This document shows, in pieces, positions 1-6,964 of a DNA stretch of 25,871 nt (the first letter of the stretch is position 1; each line of letters opens with the position of its first letter). A program made the position numbers and the translations under genes. The notes beneath the pieces are model-generated. The model was given only the letters and a program-made list of their open reading frames with translations, was not told the DNA's origin and searched no databases. The stretch lies in the NCBI GenBank assembly GCA_964540095.1, contig CAZILH010000014.1:1-25871 (forward strand). Direction: 5' to 3'. Source of the DNA: CALMZN01 sp964540095. Lineage in GTDB: Bacteria > Patescibacteriota > Patescibacteriia > UBA1558 > GWA2-36-10.

Positions 1-88
1 CAAACAACAAATCAATTTTTATTCCTTTTTTTAACATAAATGCTTAATATTATTGATAAATACCCTCCTACTTTAACATAAAAAACCC

Positions 89-125
89 AAATAGAAAAGA
101 CCCCGCTGCGGGGTCTTTTCTATTT
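89..125 (-). terminator. Intrinsic terminator of the surface-protein gene
   Basis: A 16-bp perfect stem (89-104 paired with 110-125) with a 5-nt loop GCTGC starts 35 nt past the stop codon of the surface-protein gene. The GACCCC/GGGGTC core is GC-rich, and the stem arm ends in a T-rich tract on the minus strand, followed by more T. Being a palindrome it could also stop plus-strand transcripts. Bases 1-88 hold nothing else I recognise. Confidence 0.85.
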
Positions 126-159
126 CAAATCTGCTTGAAAATAACTTAAGCTATAAAAA

Positions 160-3100
160 TTATAGAGAAGTTACTTGGGCAGAAGATGAAGGACTAGCTA
201 ATCCTGAGACCAAGAAACCATTGGTCCAGTCAGCAGTTGAAGCATCGTGAGAACCGATACTCATATCTGACCAGATAAAGTTACCATTGGCATCAGCGTC
301 TACAGCCGAGGCAATATGCATCAAGGTTGTTGTGCCAGCCACATGAGCGGCATCGCCACCCATTCTGACTTGGACAGAAGAACCAGAGGCAGCGCCAGCA
401 ACATCACCTCTTACCTCAAAGGTACGAGTAACACCGCTAGAAACTACAACTGCATCACCGGCGTTATAAGCGCCATCCCAAGAAGTACCAGTAGGTGCAT
501 ACATCAAACCAGTGTCCACTCCGCTAGGTTGTACGGCTGAAGTGTCCAAAGCAACTTCAGTGCCAGTAACATCATAGATATACATGTTAGTGACAGTGGC
601 GCTAGTGGTTACTAAGTCAAAGGAGAACTTATACAAAGCAACATCAGTATTGACAGCGGTTACGGTAAACTTGAACAATTTGTTTTGACCATTGGTCAAA
701 GCAGTAGTCATGTTTACTCTAGCAAACACTGGGTAACCCTTGTACACATAATTGGTGTTGCCAGTTGGTGTGGTAGTGCCAAGATATTCAGTAGAACCAT
801 TGCCAGTCATATCACCCTTAGCTACCACATCGGCTTTGGCGTTGATCTTATAACCAACAGCGTGGTCAGAAACACCATTGTAGCCAGTACCAATAGTGGC
901 TAATTTGGCTTTCAGGGTTAATATTTCACCATTTGTGTCGGAATAATTAACGATAAAAGCATTATTAGCAAAGTTGATATATGGCTTGGTGCTGGTTGGA
1001 CTCATACGAGTACCAGTGATTTCGGTACCAGCTTCGTCCACAAACCAGATCTCATCATAATCCAAATATGAAGAAGAATTAGTATCAGTGACAACCTGTG
1101 TCAAATATAGATAATCAAGCTCTATATCTTCAGTGGAGGTAGCATAGAATTTGAACTTAGCCAAATCTACGGTTGTTCCACCAGCCATCAAAGCGGCTTC
1201 TGGATTGGTAGTAGCTAAGCTAACTTCCAAAGTACCACCGGCTGTACCAATAGTCATAGCATTGGCAGCGGCTGTACCTTCGGCGGCATTGATGTCGTTA
1301 CCAGAAATAGCGCCTTGGGCAGTCACCACATTGGAGTTATCAGAGGTAATATCCATCTTATAGGTGGCTGTAGCTCCAGCAGTGGCACCAGCTGACACAT
1401 CAGCTTTGATCACCATATTCACAGCAGTACCCTTTGGTATGACAAATTGATCAGCACCTGACAAAGAAACGGAAATTTCTTCACCAGTAGCATCGGTCTT
1501 GGTACCATTCTTGGTTACAGACAATGGTGTGCCATTAACTGTAAAAGTAATGTTTTGTAATTTATTACTTTCAGCAGCAGCACCAGTGGTAATCTGGAAT
1601 TCAAAAGCAGTCACTTTGACATCTTCTGACGAAGCAGAAGCATCAAAACGAATGGTTGAAAAAACCTGACCACTAGTACCAGCGGAAATGGTCTGAGCAG
1701 CTGGAGTAGCTAAAGTGGTTACTGTCAATGATAAATCGGTAATAGTAATCAAATTAGCGCTCACAGTACCCGTAGGACTGGTATAATTGTTGGCCAAAGT
1801 GATAGCATCACCGGTAGTTTCACCAGTGGCATCTATATTAGCTTCTGCAGTTAAATCAATGCCAAATTGAACCGTATCATTATTAGCAGCACCATCACTC
1901 AAGGTACCAACCAAGGTAATGGCATTATCACCTTCTGGTAAAGTAAATGAGTCTGAAAATGTAACAGAACCATCTTTAACTGAAGTGGATGTATCTACAC
2001 CATCAGTGCCACTTGTCAAATTGGTACTACCCTTTACTAATTTCAAGGCAGTAAAGTCACTAGAACTCACTGTTCCCTCAACATCAATGGCTAATTTTAG
2101 AGTACTGATATTTATTGGTTCACCTTGGACTTTAAAGTTCCAGGATCCCAAATTCAAATCAGTTGAGGACTCAGCAACATTGCTAGCTGGGACCACATTG
2201 GTCTTGGTGACAGTCAAAGTACCACGACTAACAGTTACAATTCTATTATTAGCAGTAGCAGCGTCTGGGCTAACATAGGTCATGTTAGTTGTATCATAAG
2301 CCATGATATCGTCGGCTTTTTTGACATCAAAGTCAAAAGTTCTACCAGAACCACCGACTATGTCACCGCGCAAGGTAAAGGTCTCATTCTTACCATCTTG
2401 AATCAGGCAAGGAGTGCCACAAGCGCTTAAGTCAAATTTGACATAGTTGCTAACCATAGAAGCAGTAGCAATGACATTGCCATCAACCACTAATTCTAAA
2501 TTACTAACGTCAGTGTCATCAGCATTACCTGCATTGTTGAACCTAATAGAATCAACGCGAATATCAGCTACTGTACTATCATTAGTTAATTTGACGTTCA
2601 CAAATTCCACATTTTGAGTACCAACTTCTTCTGTTAAAGTTCCCATATTTGCAGAAGTAACCGTCACACTACCTATGGTAATACTACTATTCAAAGACAT
2701 GGCGTTACCAACAATTGGCAAAGAGCCCGTAATGGTGGAAAGTGTGGTAATACTTGTCAAGGATAAAGTTGGCATTTCACCAGCATAATCAGTGGAATTA
2801 GCCATCTTACCAACCAAGGTCAAATAAACCGTACCATTGGCTGGGACAACTACATCCTCAGTAAAATTGGCTTCATGAGTGGAATTAAGAGCTTTGTAGG
2901 CTGGAGCCAACATAGCACCATCTTTCAAGATGTTGACACCAGTGAAAGCAGCATCACTAGCTGGAACGCCAGTTCTCTTGACTACCATGGAGTCAATGGT
3001 GACAGGAGTGTTGCCAGCGGTCAATTTCACTTTGGTGAAAGCAACATGGGTAGCATTCCTATAAGCTACACCAGAAGCTGGGGTATCACTAGCCAATGAA

Positions 3101-3843
3101 ACTGATAAATTACCAGCGATTACTGGAATAGTACCACCTTCTGTTGGGGTGAAGTCCTTAATAGCAGACTCAGCGCCAGTGATAGAAGTGCCATCAGTAT
3201 AGCCGGTAAGGGCAGTGACGGCGACAGCATCAGCGGCAGTGTAGCCATTGGCTGTTAAGGCAGCGTCGTTAGCAAAAGCTCTCTTGGTAGTACCATCAAT
3301 ATAATAATAGGTAGTACCCATCTTGACTACAGTACCCTTGGCATATTTGTCTGAAATATCAGCACCAGTGGCTTTGTAGGAAGATGAGAAGAAACCTGGG
3401 ATCACGTCAACTAAACGTGAGGTCCAGTTGTTGCCATATAAAGCTTTGGCAACAGTGTCAGTTGGGATCCAGCGCAAAATTCCGCCTGGTTCAATAGCAT
3501 AAACCTTGGCAGTATTAGCGTGAGTCACCAATTTGGTACCAGGACGCACAGTCACAGCACCACCGTCTGGATACATATCAAGCTCGGCAACAGCTACTCT
3601 GACAACTTTGTCAAAGTTTGGATACCAAGTGAAATACTCTTTCTGACTTGGAAAGACATATTTCTTGGCATCAGTGCCGATCAAGTATACAGCAGCGCCA
3701 CTCTGGCCTTTCATAGCCAATAGTGAACCAGCTGGATAGCTACCAGCGGCGTTAGCGGCCAAAGGTGCAAAAGATGCGCCAACTGACCATAACACAGTGG
3801 TAATTACCACGGAGTATACGAACAATTTTTTTAATAAATTCAT
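160..3843 (-). CDS. Large secreted S-layer-like surface protein with tandem Ig-like modules
   Basis: A 1227-residue exported protein, probably a main cell-surface (S-layer-like) component; the function is inferred. Residues 1-33 are a Sec signal peptide (LLKK, hydrophobic stretch, cleavage near ANA-A). Residues about 38-215 hold three degenerate repeats of a small module: G-[ST]-hydrophobic run, then YxI, then a K/R-x-[FWA] turn, then a stretch ending in V-x-V (about 39-84, 102-148, 170-210). Residues about 243-1180 divide into six divergent beta-rich Ig-like repeats of 120-170 residues, each with a late P-x-G followed by a [TV]-L-x-[GA] strand. Only two cysteines occur (C475, C479). The tail (1191-1218) carries WSD and DWTNGFLV motifs. 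No sortase LPxTG motif or C-terminal membrane helix is seen. The start is an ATG with weak AAAGAAA upstream. It lies downstream of an ECF sigma factor and a DUF5667 gene and has its own TATAAT at 3856-3861. Other adhesin or pilus-like surface roles are possible. Confidence 0.75.
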   Translation of the reverse strand: MNLLKKLFVYSVVITTVLWSVGASFAPLAANAAGSYPAGSLLAMKGQSGAAVYLIGTDAKKYVFPSQKEYFTWYPNFDKVVRVAVAELDMYPDGGAVTVRPGTKLVTHANTAKVYAIEPGGILRWIPTDTVAKALYGNNWTSRLVDVIPGFFSSSYKATGADISDKYAKGTVVKMGTTYYYIDGTTKRAFANDAALTANGYTAADAVAVTALTGYTDGTSITGAESAIKDFTPTEGGTIPVIAGNLSVSLASDTPASGVAYRNATHVAFTKVKLTAGNTPVTIDSMVVKRTGVPASDAAFTGVNILKDGAMLAPAYKALNSTHEANFTEDVVVPANGTVYLTLVGKMANSTDYAGEMPTLSLTSITTLSTITGSLPIVGNAMSLNSSITIGSVTVTSANMGTLTEEVGTQNVEFVNVKLTNDSTVADIRVDSIRFNNAGNADDTDVSNLELVVDGNVIATASMVSNYVKFDLSACGTPCLIQDGKNETFTLRGDIVGGSGRTFDFDVKKADDIMAYDTTNMTYVSPDAATANNRIVTVSRGTLTVTKTNVVPASNVAESSTDLNLGSWNFKVQGEPINISTLKLAIDVEGTVSSSDFTALKLVKGSTNLTSGTDGVDTSTSVKDGSVTFSDSFTLPEGDNAITLVGTLSDGAANNDTVQFGIDLTAEANIDATGETTGDAITLANNYTSPTGTVSANLITITDLSLTVTTLATPAAQTISAGTSGQVFSTIRFDASASSEDVKVTAFEFQITTGAAAESNKLQNITFTVNGTPLSVTKNGTKTDATGEEISVSLSGADQFVIPKGTAVNMVIKADVSAGATAGATATYKMDITSDNSNVVTAQGAISGNDINAAEGTAAANAMTIGTAGGTLEVSLATTNPEAALMAGGTTVDLAKFKFYATSTEDIELDYLYLTQVVTDTNSSSYLDYDEIWFVDEAGTEITGTRMSPTSTKPYINFANNAFIVNYSDTNGEILTLKAKLATIGTGYNGVSDHAVGYKINAKADVVAKGDMTGNGSTEYLGTTTPTGNTNYVYKGYPVFARVNMTTALTNGQNKLFKFTVTAVNTDVALYKFSFDLVTTSATVTNMYIYDVTGTEVALDTSAVQPSGVDTGLMYAPTGTSWDGAYNAGDAVVVSSGVTRTFEVRGDVAGAASGSSVQVRMGGDAAHVAGTTTLMHIASAVDADANGNFIWSDMSIGSHDASTADWTNGFLVSGLASPSSSAQVTSL

Positions 3844-3855
3844 TTTTCTTTGTTA

Positions 3856-3890
3856 ATTATAATGTCCCAAAAACTTTTGAAAAAAGCCGT
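3856..3890 (-). promoter_or_regulatory. Candidate promoter of the surface-protein gene, with box shared with the sigma operon
   Basis: The minus strand has TATAAT at 3861-3856. There is no good -35 hexamer (TTTTTT at an 18-nt spacing). The octamer ACGGCTTT (3890-3883) lies 21 nt upstream of the TATAAT; the same octamer lies 20 nt upstream of the TATAAT of the ECF sigma operon. A start about 7 nt past TATAAT would leave a leader of under 10 nt, so the mRNA would be nearly leaderless. The shared box is seen directly; its role is inferred. Confidence 0.45.
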
Positions 3891-4216
3891 AAGTAATAGG
3901 CATCCTGCTTGATCAAAGCAAGACTAAACTATGAATCAAAGGACTCGTCATTTGACGCCGACCTTTCTAATCACAGTGACCATAGGCCTAAAACGCAGTC
4001 ACAATTCTCTCTAGTCAAGGAACAGTTATTTAATGCTCTGGGTGATTTTTTAAGTCACCAGAGCGTCCCTAGATCGCGCGCGATTTAGCGATAAGTTAGG
4101 GACAGCACATATAGTCCACATTGACTATCTGCCTTGCCCATAACCTATCTTCGACTGACTAGGTCGACATCGGCTAAGATCTTGGGGTCAAATACGCTAA
4201 TTATTTAAATTACTTA
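3891..4216 (-). other. Hairpin-rich intergenic stretch, possible structured RNA or 3' UTR
   Basis: There is no gene between the DUF5667 gene and the surface-protein promoter. Successive potential hairpins are visible: GTGAC/GTCAC (3976-3980 with 3998-4002); GCTCTGGGTGA/TCACCAGAGC (4035-4045 with 4055-4064, one bulge); GTCCCTA/TAGGGAC (4065-4071 with 4097-4103) enclosing ATCGC/GCGAT (4073-4077 with 4088-4092) and the palindrome ATCGCGCGCGAT; ATAGTC/GACTAT (4111-4116 with 4123-4128); and TCGAC/GTCGA (4151-4155 with 4163-4167). None is followed by a T run on the minus strand, so they are not plain terminators. I do not recognise an Rfam family. It could be a 3' UTR of the sigma operon, a small RNA, or remains of a palindromic repeat. 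Confidence 0.35.
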
Positions 4217-5578
4217 TTAGTAAAAATCTTTTGGAGCCAACTCTTCGGGAATTCCTTCATCTGCTTTTATACCTTGCTCGGAAATTAAATCTGGAGTAGT
4301 TGTCTCATCGCTTGATTTTATAACAGTGCTGGTAGTGGTTGGTCTAGTGCTAGTGGTGACTGGCAAGACAACTGGTTTGGTGCTGGTAGGTGTACTAGTG
4401 CTAGTATTATTTCCAGCTGCCGCCTCTATTCTTTTTATCACTGTTTCGGCTTGCTGATAGGTTTCTTTGACTTGAGTAATCTTTTCCATGCTATCTTTTA
4501 AATTGCCTTGCTGTAACAAATCTTTGGCTTGAGTCAAATTGGCTTCCATGATCTCTGGATGCATCTTCAAGCTATCAATACTTTCTATGGCCTTGGCATT
4601 GGACTCGCCTTCTTTAATGTCAGTTGATTTTGGTAAATTAGTAATATCTTTGTTGTCTACACTTCCCACTCTATCTTTGGCGCTAGCCACTTCTTGGGAC
4701 ACAACTTGTAATTCTGATGTGATGATCTTAGTTACTACTTCAGTAACGGCTTTTAGCTCCTCAGCATTGACTCCATTCTGACTGACTACAGCCGCTGTAG
4801 GAGTTGAGCTGGCGTTGATTGAAACATCTTTAGCAACATTATTGACCGCCTCTTCATGCACAGCAATGGCCAAGTTCACAGCTGAATCCTTTACCTCTTG
4901 GTTTATTTTTTTGGCATCACCCAGGGCTTTAGCAATCTCAGTGTCTTTGGTGGCTGATACTTTTTGATCTAGATTATTAGCAGTTTCGTTGGCTACATCA
5001 GCTACTCTGGCCACTAGAGACACTACTTGTACTGGCGTTTTTTCTTCTTTTACTATTTTCAAGGAGTTATCCACAGCCACCACATCTCTTTCCAAATGAC
5101 TAACTGCTTGTTTGATGGCTTTTTCTGTTTTACTATTGTCCTCTTGACTAACATTGTCCTCTTTGTCTTTCAAAATCTTATCAATTTCGCCAAGACGAGT
5201 ATTAATATGTTTGATATGAATTTCGGTCTTTTTGACTGGACTCAAAGTCAAAGCCAATTCCGCTTCTTCCATATTGCGCTTGATGGGCCACAGGGCCTCA
5301 CCTGGAACAGAAGCTTGAGCAACCAGGCTGAATCCAGAACCAACTGACAAAACTAACACCACAGCCATGACTTTGGTCAATGATGGCACTAGCTTAGAAA
5401 AAAAGCTGGCAAAAAATAAACGAAACCCATCGTTGAATGATCGGCCTTGAGATTTTATCAAGCGACCCTGCACTGTCACCTCAGACATAATAGAATACTT
5501 GGTGGCGTGAGCCCATTGCTCATCAGGATTGATGCTTGATAATTTTTTTAATTGAGCTAGTGATTTTCGAATGCTCAT
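4217..5578 (-). CDS. DUF5667 membrane protein, probable anti-sigma partner of the ECF sigma factor
   Basis: A 453-residue protein with a cytoplasmic N-terminus (1-65), one membrane helix (about 68-90), and the DUF5667 signature just outside the membrane (VPGEALWPIKR, residues 91-101, then LSPVKKTEIHIKHINTRLGE). This is followed by long Ala/Lys/Glu helical, probably coiled-coil segments (about 150-390), a Thr/Ser/Pro-rich linker (about 391-430) that looks wall-spanning, and an acidic tail. It begins 40 nt after the ECF sigma gene on the same strand, the usual place for an anti-sigma factor. Its single-pass topology with a cytoplasmic N-domain fits such a role. No zinc-binding HxxxCxxC (ZAS) motif is visible, so anti-sigma action is inferred from context and family association, not from a recognised sigma-binding fold. 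No clear Shine-Dalgarno is seen before the ATG. Confidence 0.65.
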   Translation of the reverse strand: MSIRKSLAQLKKLSSINPDEQWAHATKYSIMSEVTVQGRLIKSQGRSFNDGFRLFFASFFSKLVPSLTKVMAVVLVLSVGSGFSLVAQASVPGEALWPIKRNMEEAELALTLSPVKKTEIHIKHINTRLGEIDKILKDKEDNVSQEDNSKTEKAIKQAVSHLERDVVAVDNSLKIVKEEKTPVQVVSLVARVADVANETANNLDQKVSATKDTEIAKALGDAKKINQEVKDSAVNLAIAVHEEAVNNVAKDVSINASSTPTAAVVSQNGVNAEELKAVTEVVTKIITSELQVVSQEVASAKDRVGSVDNKDITNLPKSTDIKEGESNAKAIESIDSLKMHPEIMEANLTQAKDLLQQGNLKDSMEKITQVKETYQQAETVIKRIEAAAGNNTSTSTPTSTKPVVLPVTTSTRPTTTSTVIKSSDETTTPDLISEQGIKADEGIPEELAPKDFY

Positions 5579-5618
5579 AATTTTTTATATTTAGCTTCGA
5601 TAGACGGCTAAGCGATTA

Positions 5619-6173
5619 TTATTTGTTGTTAGTTAAAGATTTTAATTTGTTCAACGACCGATGCAGAAGCACGCGAATATTATTTTTGTCCTTTTGCATG
5701 ATCTGCGCAATATCATCTATAGAGAGATCCTCGACATAGCGTAATATGAGAACCTCTTGATATTCGGCTTTCATTTTTTTCAAATGATCCAGCAGGACTT
5801 GCAAATCAATTTCTTTGTCTATTGAACTTGTCTTGCTATCGCTATATGGATCCTCAGTCTCATCAGCGTATTCTAGTGGAAGTTCTTGGCGACTAGACAA
5901 GCGGTAATAATCAATAATGCTATTGCGAGCCACCCGGAAGATAAAAGCCGCAAAATTCTGAATCTCTTTTTTATCCACCAAATGCTGCCAAACCTTCAAA
6001 AAAATGTCCTGAGTAAGATCCTGAGCCACGACTTTGTCGCTCACCCTTATATAGGTAAAACGATAAATGCGTTTAACATATTGGTCATAAAAAAAAGCAA
6101 AAGCTTCAGAATCACCGTTTTTCAGCTTAAGCAACTGGATTTTCTCTTGTAAACTATCCTTCAAACTGTACAT
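5619..6173 (-). CDS. RNA polymerase sigma-70 factor, ECF subfamily
   Basis: A 184-residue two-domain sigma factor that would redirect RNA polymerase to a small regulon. Region 2 is at about 20-92: residues AFAFFYDQYVKRIYRFTY, then DLTQDIFLKVWQ (52-63) for core binding and the -10 element, then the RVARNSIIDYYR segment. Region 4 is at about 130-180: EYQEVLILRYVEDLS, then the helix-turn-helix SIDDIAQIMQKDKNNIRVLL (151-170) for the -35 element. No region 3 separates them, and the length is normal for the ECF group. It is first in an operon with the DUF5667 gene and is preceded by a housekeeping-like promoter (6288-6316) and a 115-nt structured leader. The start ATG at 6173 gives the full region 2; no Shine-Dalgarno is seen. 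Confidence 0.92.
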   Translation of the reverse strand: MYSLKDSLQEKIQLLKLKNGDSEAFAFFYDQYVKRIYRFTYIRVSDKVVAQDLTQDIFLKVWQHLVDKKEIQNFAAFIFRVARNSIIDYYRLSSRQELPLEYADETEDPYSDSKTSSIDKEIDLQVLLDHLKKMKAEYQEVLILRYVEDLSIDDIAQIMQKDKNNIRVLLHRSLNKLKSLTNNK

Positions 6174-6183
6174 AAATATAGAC

Positions 6184-6246
6184 GGGCTTATAGCCCAAAT
6201 ATTACACTTTTATTACACCACCTAAATACTAGCATATTTGGGCTAT
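6184..6246 (-). promoter_or_regulatory. Leader of the sigma operon with two mutually exclusive hairpins
   Basis: In the 5' UTR just upstream of the sigma ATG, a perfect 13-bp inverted repeat (6190-6202 with 6234-6246, 31-nt loop) can form a long stem. The short hairpin GGGCT/AGCCC (6184-6188 with 6192-6196) reuses the same AGCCC bases, so both cannot form at once. The short hairpin ends 11 nt before the start codon. Arms and coordinates are seen directly; switching or translation control is inferred. Confidence 0.4.
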
Positions 6247-6287
6247 TATTGCCCCATTGCTAGCAATATTAACTTTAGATTGAAAAA

Positions 6288-6316
6288 ATTATAACAGATT
6301 TGTGTTCCTTTGTAAA
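6288..6316 (-). promoter_or_regulatory. Promoter of the ECF sigma / DUF5667 operon
   Basis: TTTACA (6316-6311), a 17-nt spacer and TATAAT (6293-6288) on the minus strand match the vegetative consensus. The -35 element overlaps the octamer ACGGCTTT (6321-6314), shared with the surface-protein promoter. The predicted start leaves a leader of about 110 nt. Confidence 0.75.
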
Positions 6317-6378
6317 GCCGTGTAAATAGATCAGATTGGCGACTAATCGGGATTAACTTGTGCCTGTTTTGAATGCTA

Positions 6379-6538
6379 TAGCGGCTCGCTGGTCTCTATT
6401 GTCATTGCGAGCCCCGTCGAGCTAAGCTCGACGGGGCGTGGCAATCCACAGCTTGTAGATTGCTTCCTGCCTGCCGGTAGGCAGGCGTCGCCTACGTCTC
6501 CTCGCAATGACATTCGAGGAAACCAGCGAGCCGCACAA
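6379..6538. repeat. Nested palindromic repeat (REP/MITE-like, GTCATTGCGAG type)
   Basis: Outer 13-bp arms GCGGCTCGCTGGT/ACCAGCGAGCCGC (6381-6393 with 6522-6534) enclose 12-bp arms TGTCATTGCGAG/CTCGCAATGACA (6400-6411 with 6501-6512). These enclose three smaller hairpins: a 13-bp stem (6411-6423 with 6425-6437), GCAATC/GATTGC (6441-6446 with 6458-6463) and CCTGCC/GGCAGG (6466-6471 with 6480-6485). AATGCTA occurs at both edges (6372-6378 and 6539-6545) and could be a target-site duplication. The GTCATTGCGAG...GCAATC...GATTGC...CTCGCAATGAC plan is known from dispersed palindromes in many bacteria. It codes for nothing, and it is GC-rich against an AT-rich background. Confidence 0.8.
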
Positions 6539-6562
6539 AATGCTAATAATATAAGATTTTAT

Positions 6563-6591
6563 TTGCTTTTTTATCACAAAAGGTATAGAAT
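6563..6591 (+). promoter_or_regulatory. Candidate promoter of the helix-turn-helix gene
   Basis: TTGCTT (6563-6568), a 17-nt spacer and TAGAAT (6586-6591) lie just outside the palindromic repeat and 54 nt before the ATG. This is the only plus-strand promoter I can support. Confidence 0.5.
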
Positions 6592-6620
6592 AGTGTATAC
6601 ATAAACATTAATTTAAAAAA

Positions 6621-6635
6621 CAACCCGACGGGTTG
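6621..6635 (+). promoter_or_regulatory. Hairpin or operator-like palindrome in the helix-turn-helix gene leader
   Basis: CAACCC-gac-GGGTTG sits between the predicted transcription start and the ATG at 6646. It has no T run, so it is not a terminator. Its right half, GACGGGTTGA, recurs at 6954-6963 just past the terminator of the same gene. It could be a binding site for the encoded protein or an mRNA hairpin. Confidence 0.35.
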
Positions 6636-6645
6636 AATCTAAATA

Positions 6646-6930
6646 ATGGAAAATATAATTAGGTTATCTGTTTCTGAAGCGGCCAAGCTATTTGGCGTGT
6701 CTTCCAAAACAATTCGTCAGGCAATCAAGAATGAGGAGCTCAAATATATTGTAGTCAAAGGCCGCTACAAAATAAGTTTTGCCTCTTTGGTGGACTGGTC
6801 CCAAAGATCTACTCGTCGCTACAATCAGCTCCAAAAACAGGGTTTGGGGCAATTTGTTGACCAATGGAAAATCCGCAATAAAAAATACAGTCCTAGCCCA
6901 GAATTGATAAATAAAAAAACCCTGAGTTAA
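6646..6930 (+). CDS. Small helix-turn-helix DNA-binding protein (excisionase/MerR-like fold)
   Basis: A 94-residue protein. Residues 6-50 fit the excisionase-family helix-turn-helix plus wing: LSVSEAAKLFGVSSKTIRQA (recognition helix around SSKTIRQAIK), then LKYIVVKGRYKISFASLVDW, where a lysine/arginine-rich wing leads to the final DW helix. The rest (53-94) is basic and without a recognised domain, so no effector-binding domain is visible. It is the only plus-strand gene here and is flanked by a palindromic repeat upstream and a shared terminator downstream. The stop codon lies in the terminator loop. No Shine-Dalgarno is seen. It could be a transcription regulator or a relic recombination directionality factor; no integrase is nearby, so the regulator role is favoured. 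Confidence 0.75.
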   Translation: MENIIRLSVSEAAKLFGVSSKTIRQAIKNEELKYIVVKGRYKISFASLVDWSQRSTRRYNQLQKQGLGQFVDQWKIRNKKYSPSPELINKKTLS

Positions 6931-6941
6931 GCTCAGGGTTT
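6917..6941. terminator. Bidirectional intrinsic terminator between convergent genes
   Basis: AAACCCTGAG (6917-6926) pairs with CTCAGGGTTT (6932-6941) around loop TTAAG. On the minus strand it is followed by a TTTTTTTAT tract and serves the HtrA-like gene ending at 6965; on the plus strand it serves the helix-turn-helix gene, whose TAA forms part of the loop. Confidence 0.85.
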
Positions 6942-6964
6942 CTCTGCTCAAACTGACGGGTTGA

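Noticed and set aside
30..82. TTTAACATAAA occurs twice (30-40 and 72-82).
   Set aside because: An 11-nt AT-rich repeat in AT-rich DNA; easily by chance and without further structure.
3941..3960. Minus strand TGACGAGTCC resembles part of a hammerhead ribozyme core.
   Set aside because: The matching GGACGAAA strand and the GUC cleavage-site stem are not present nearby.
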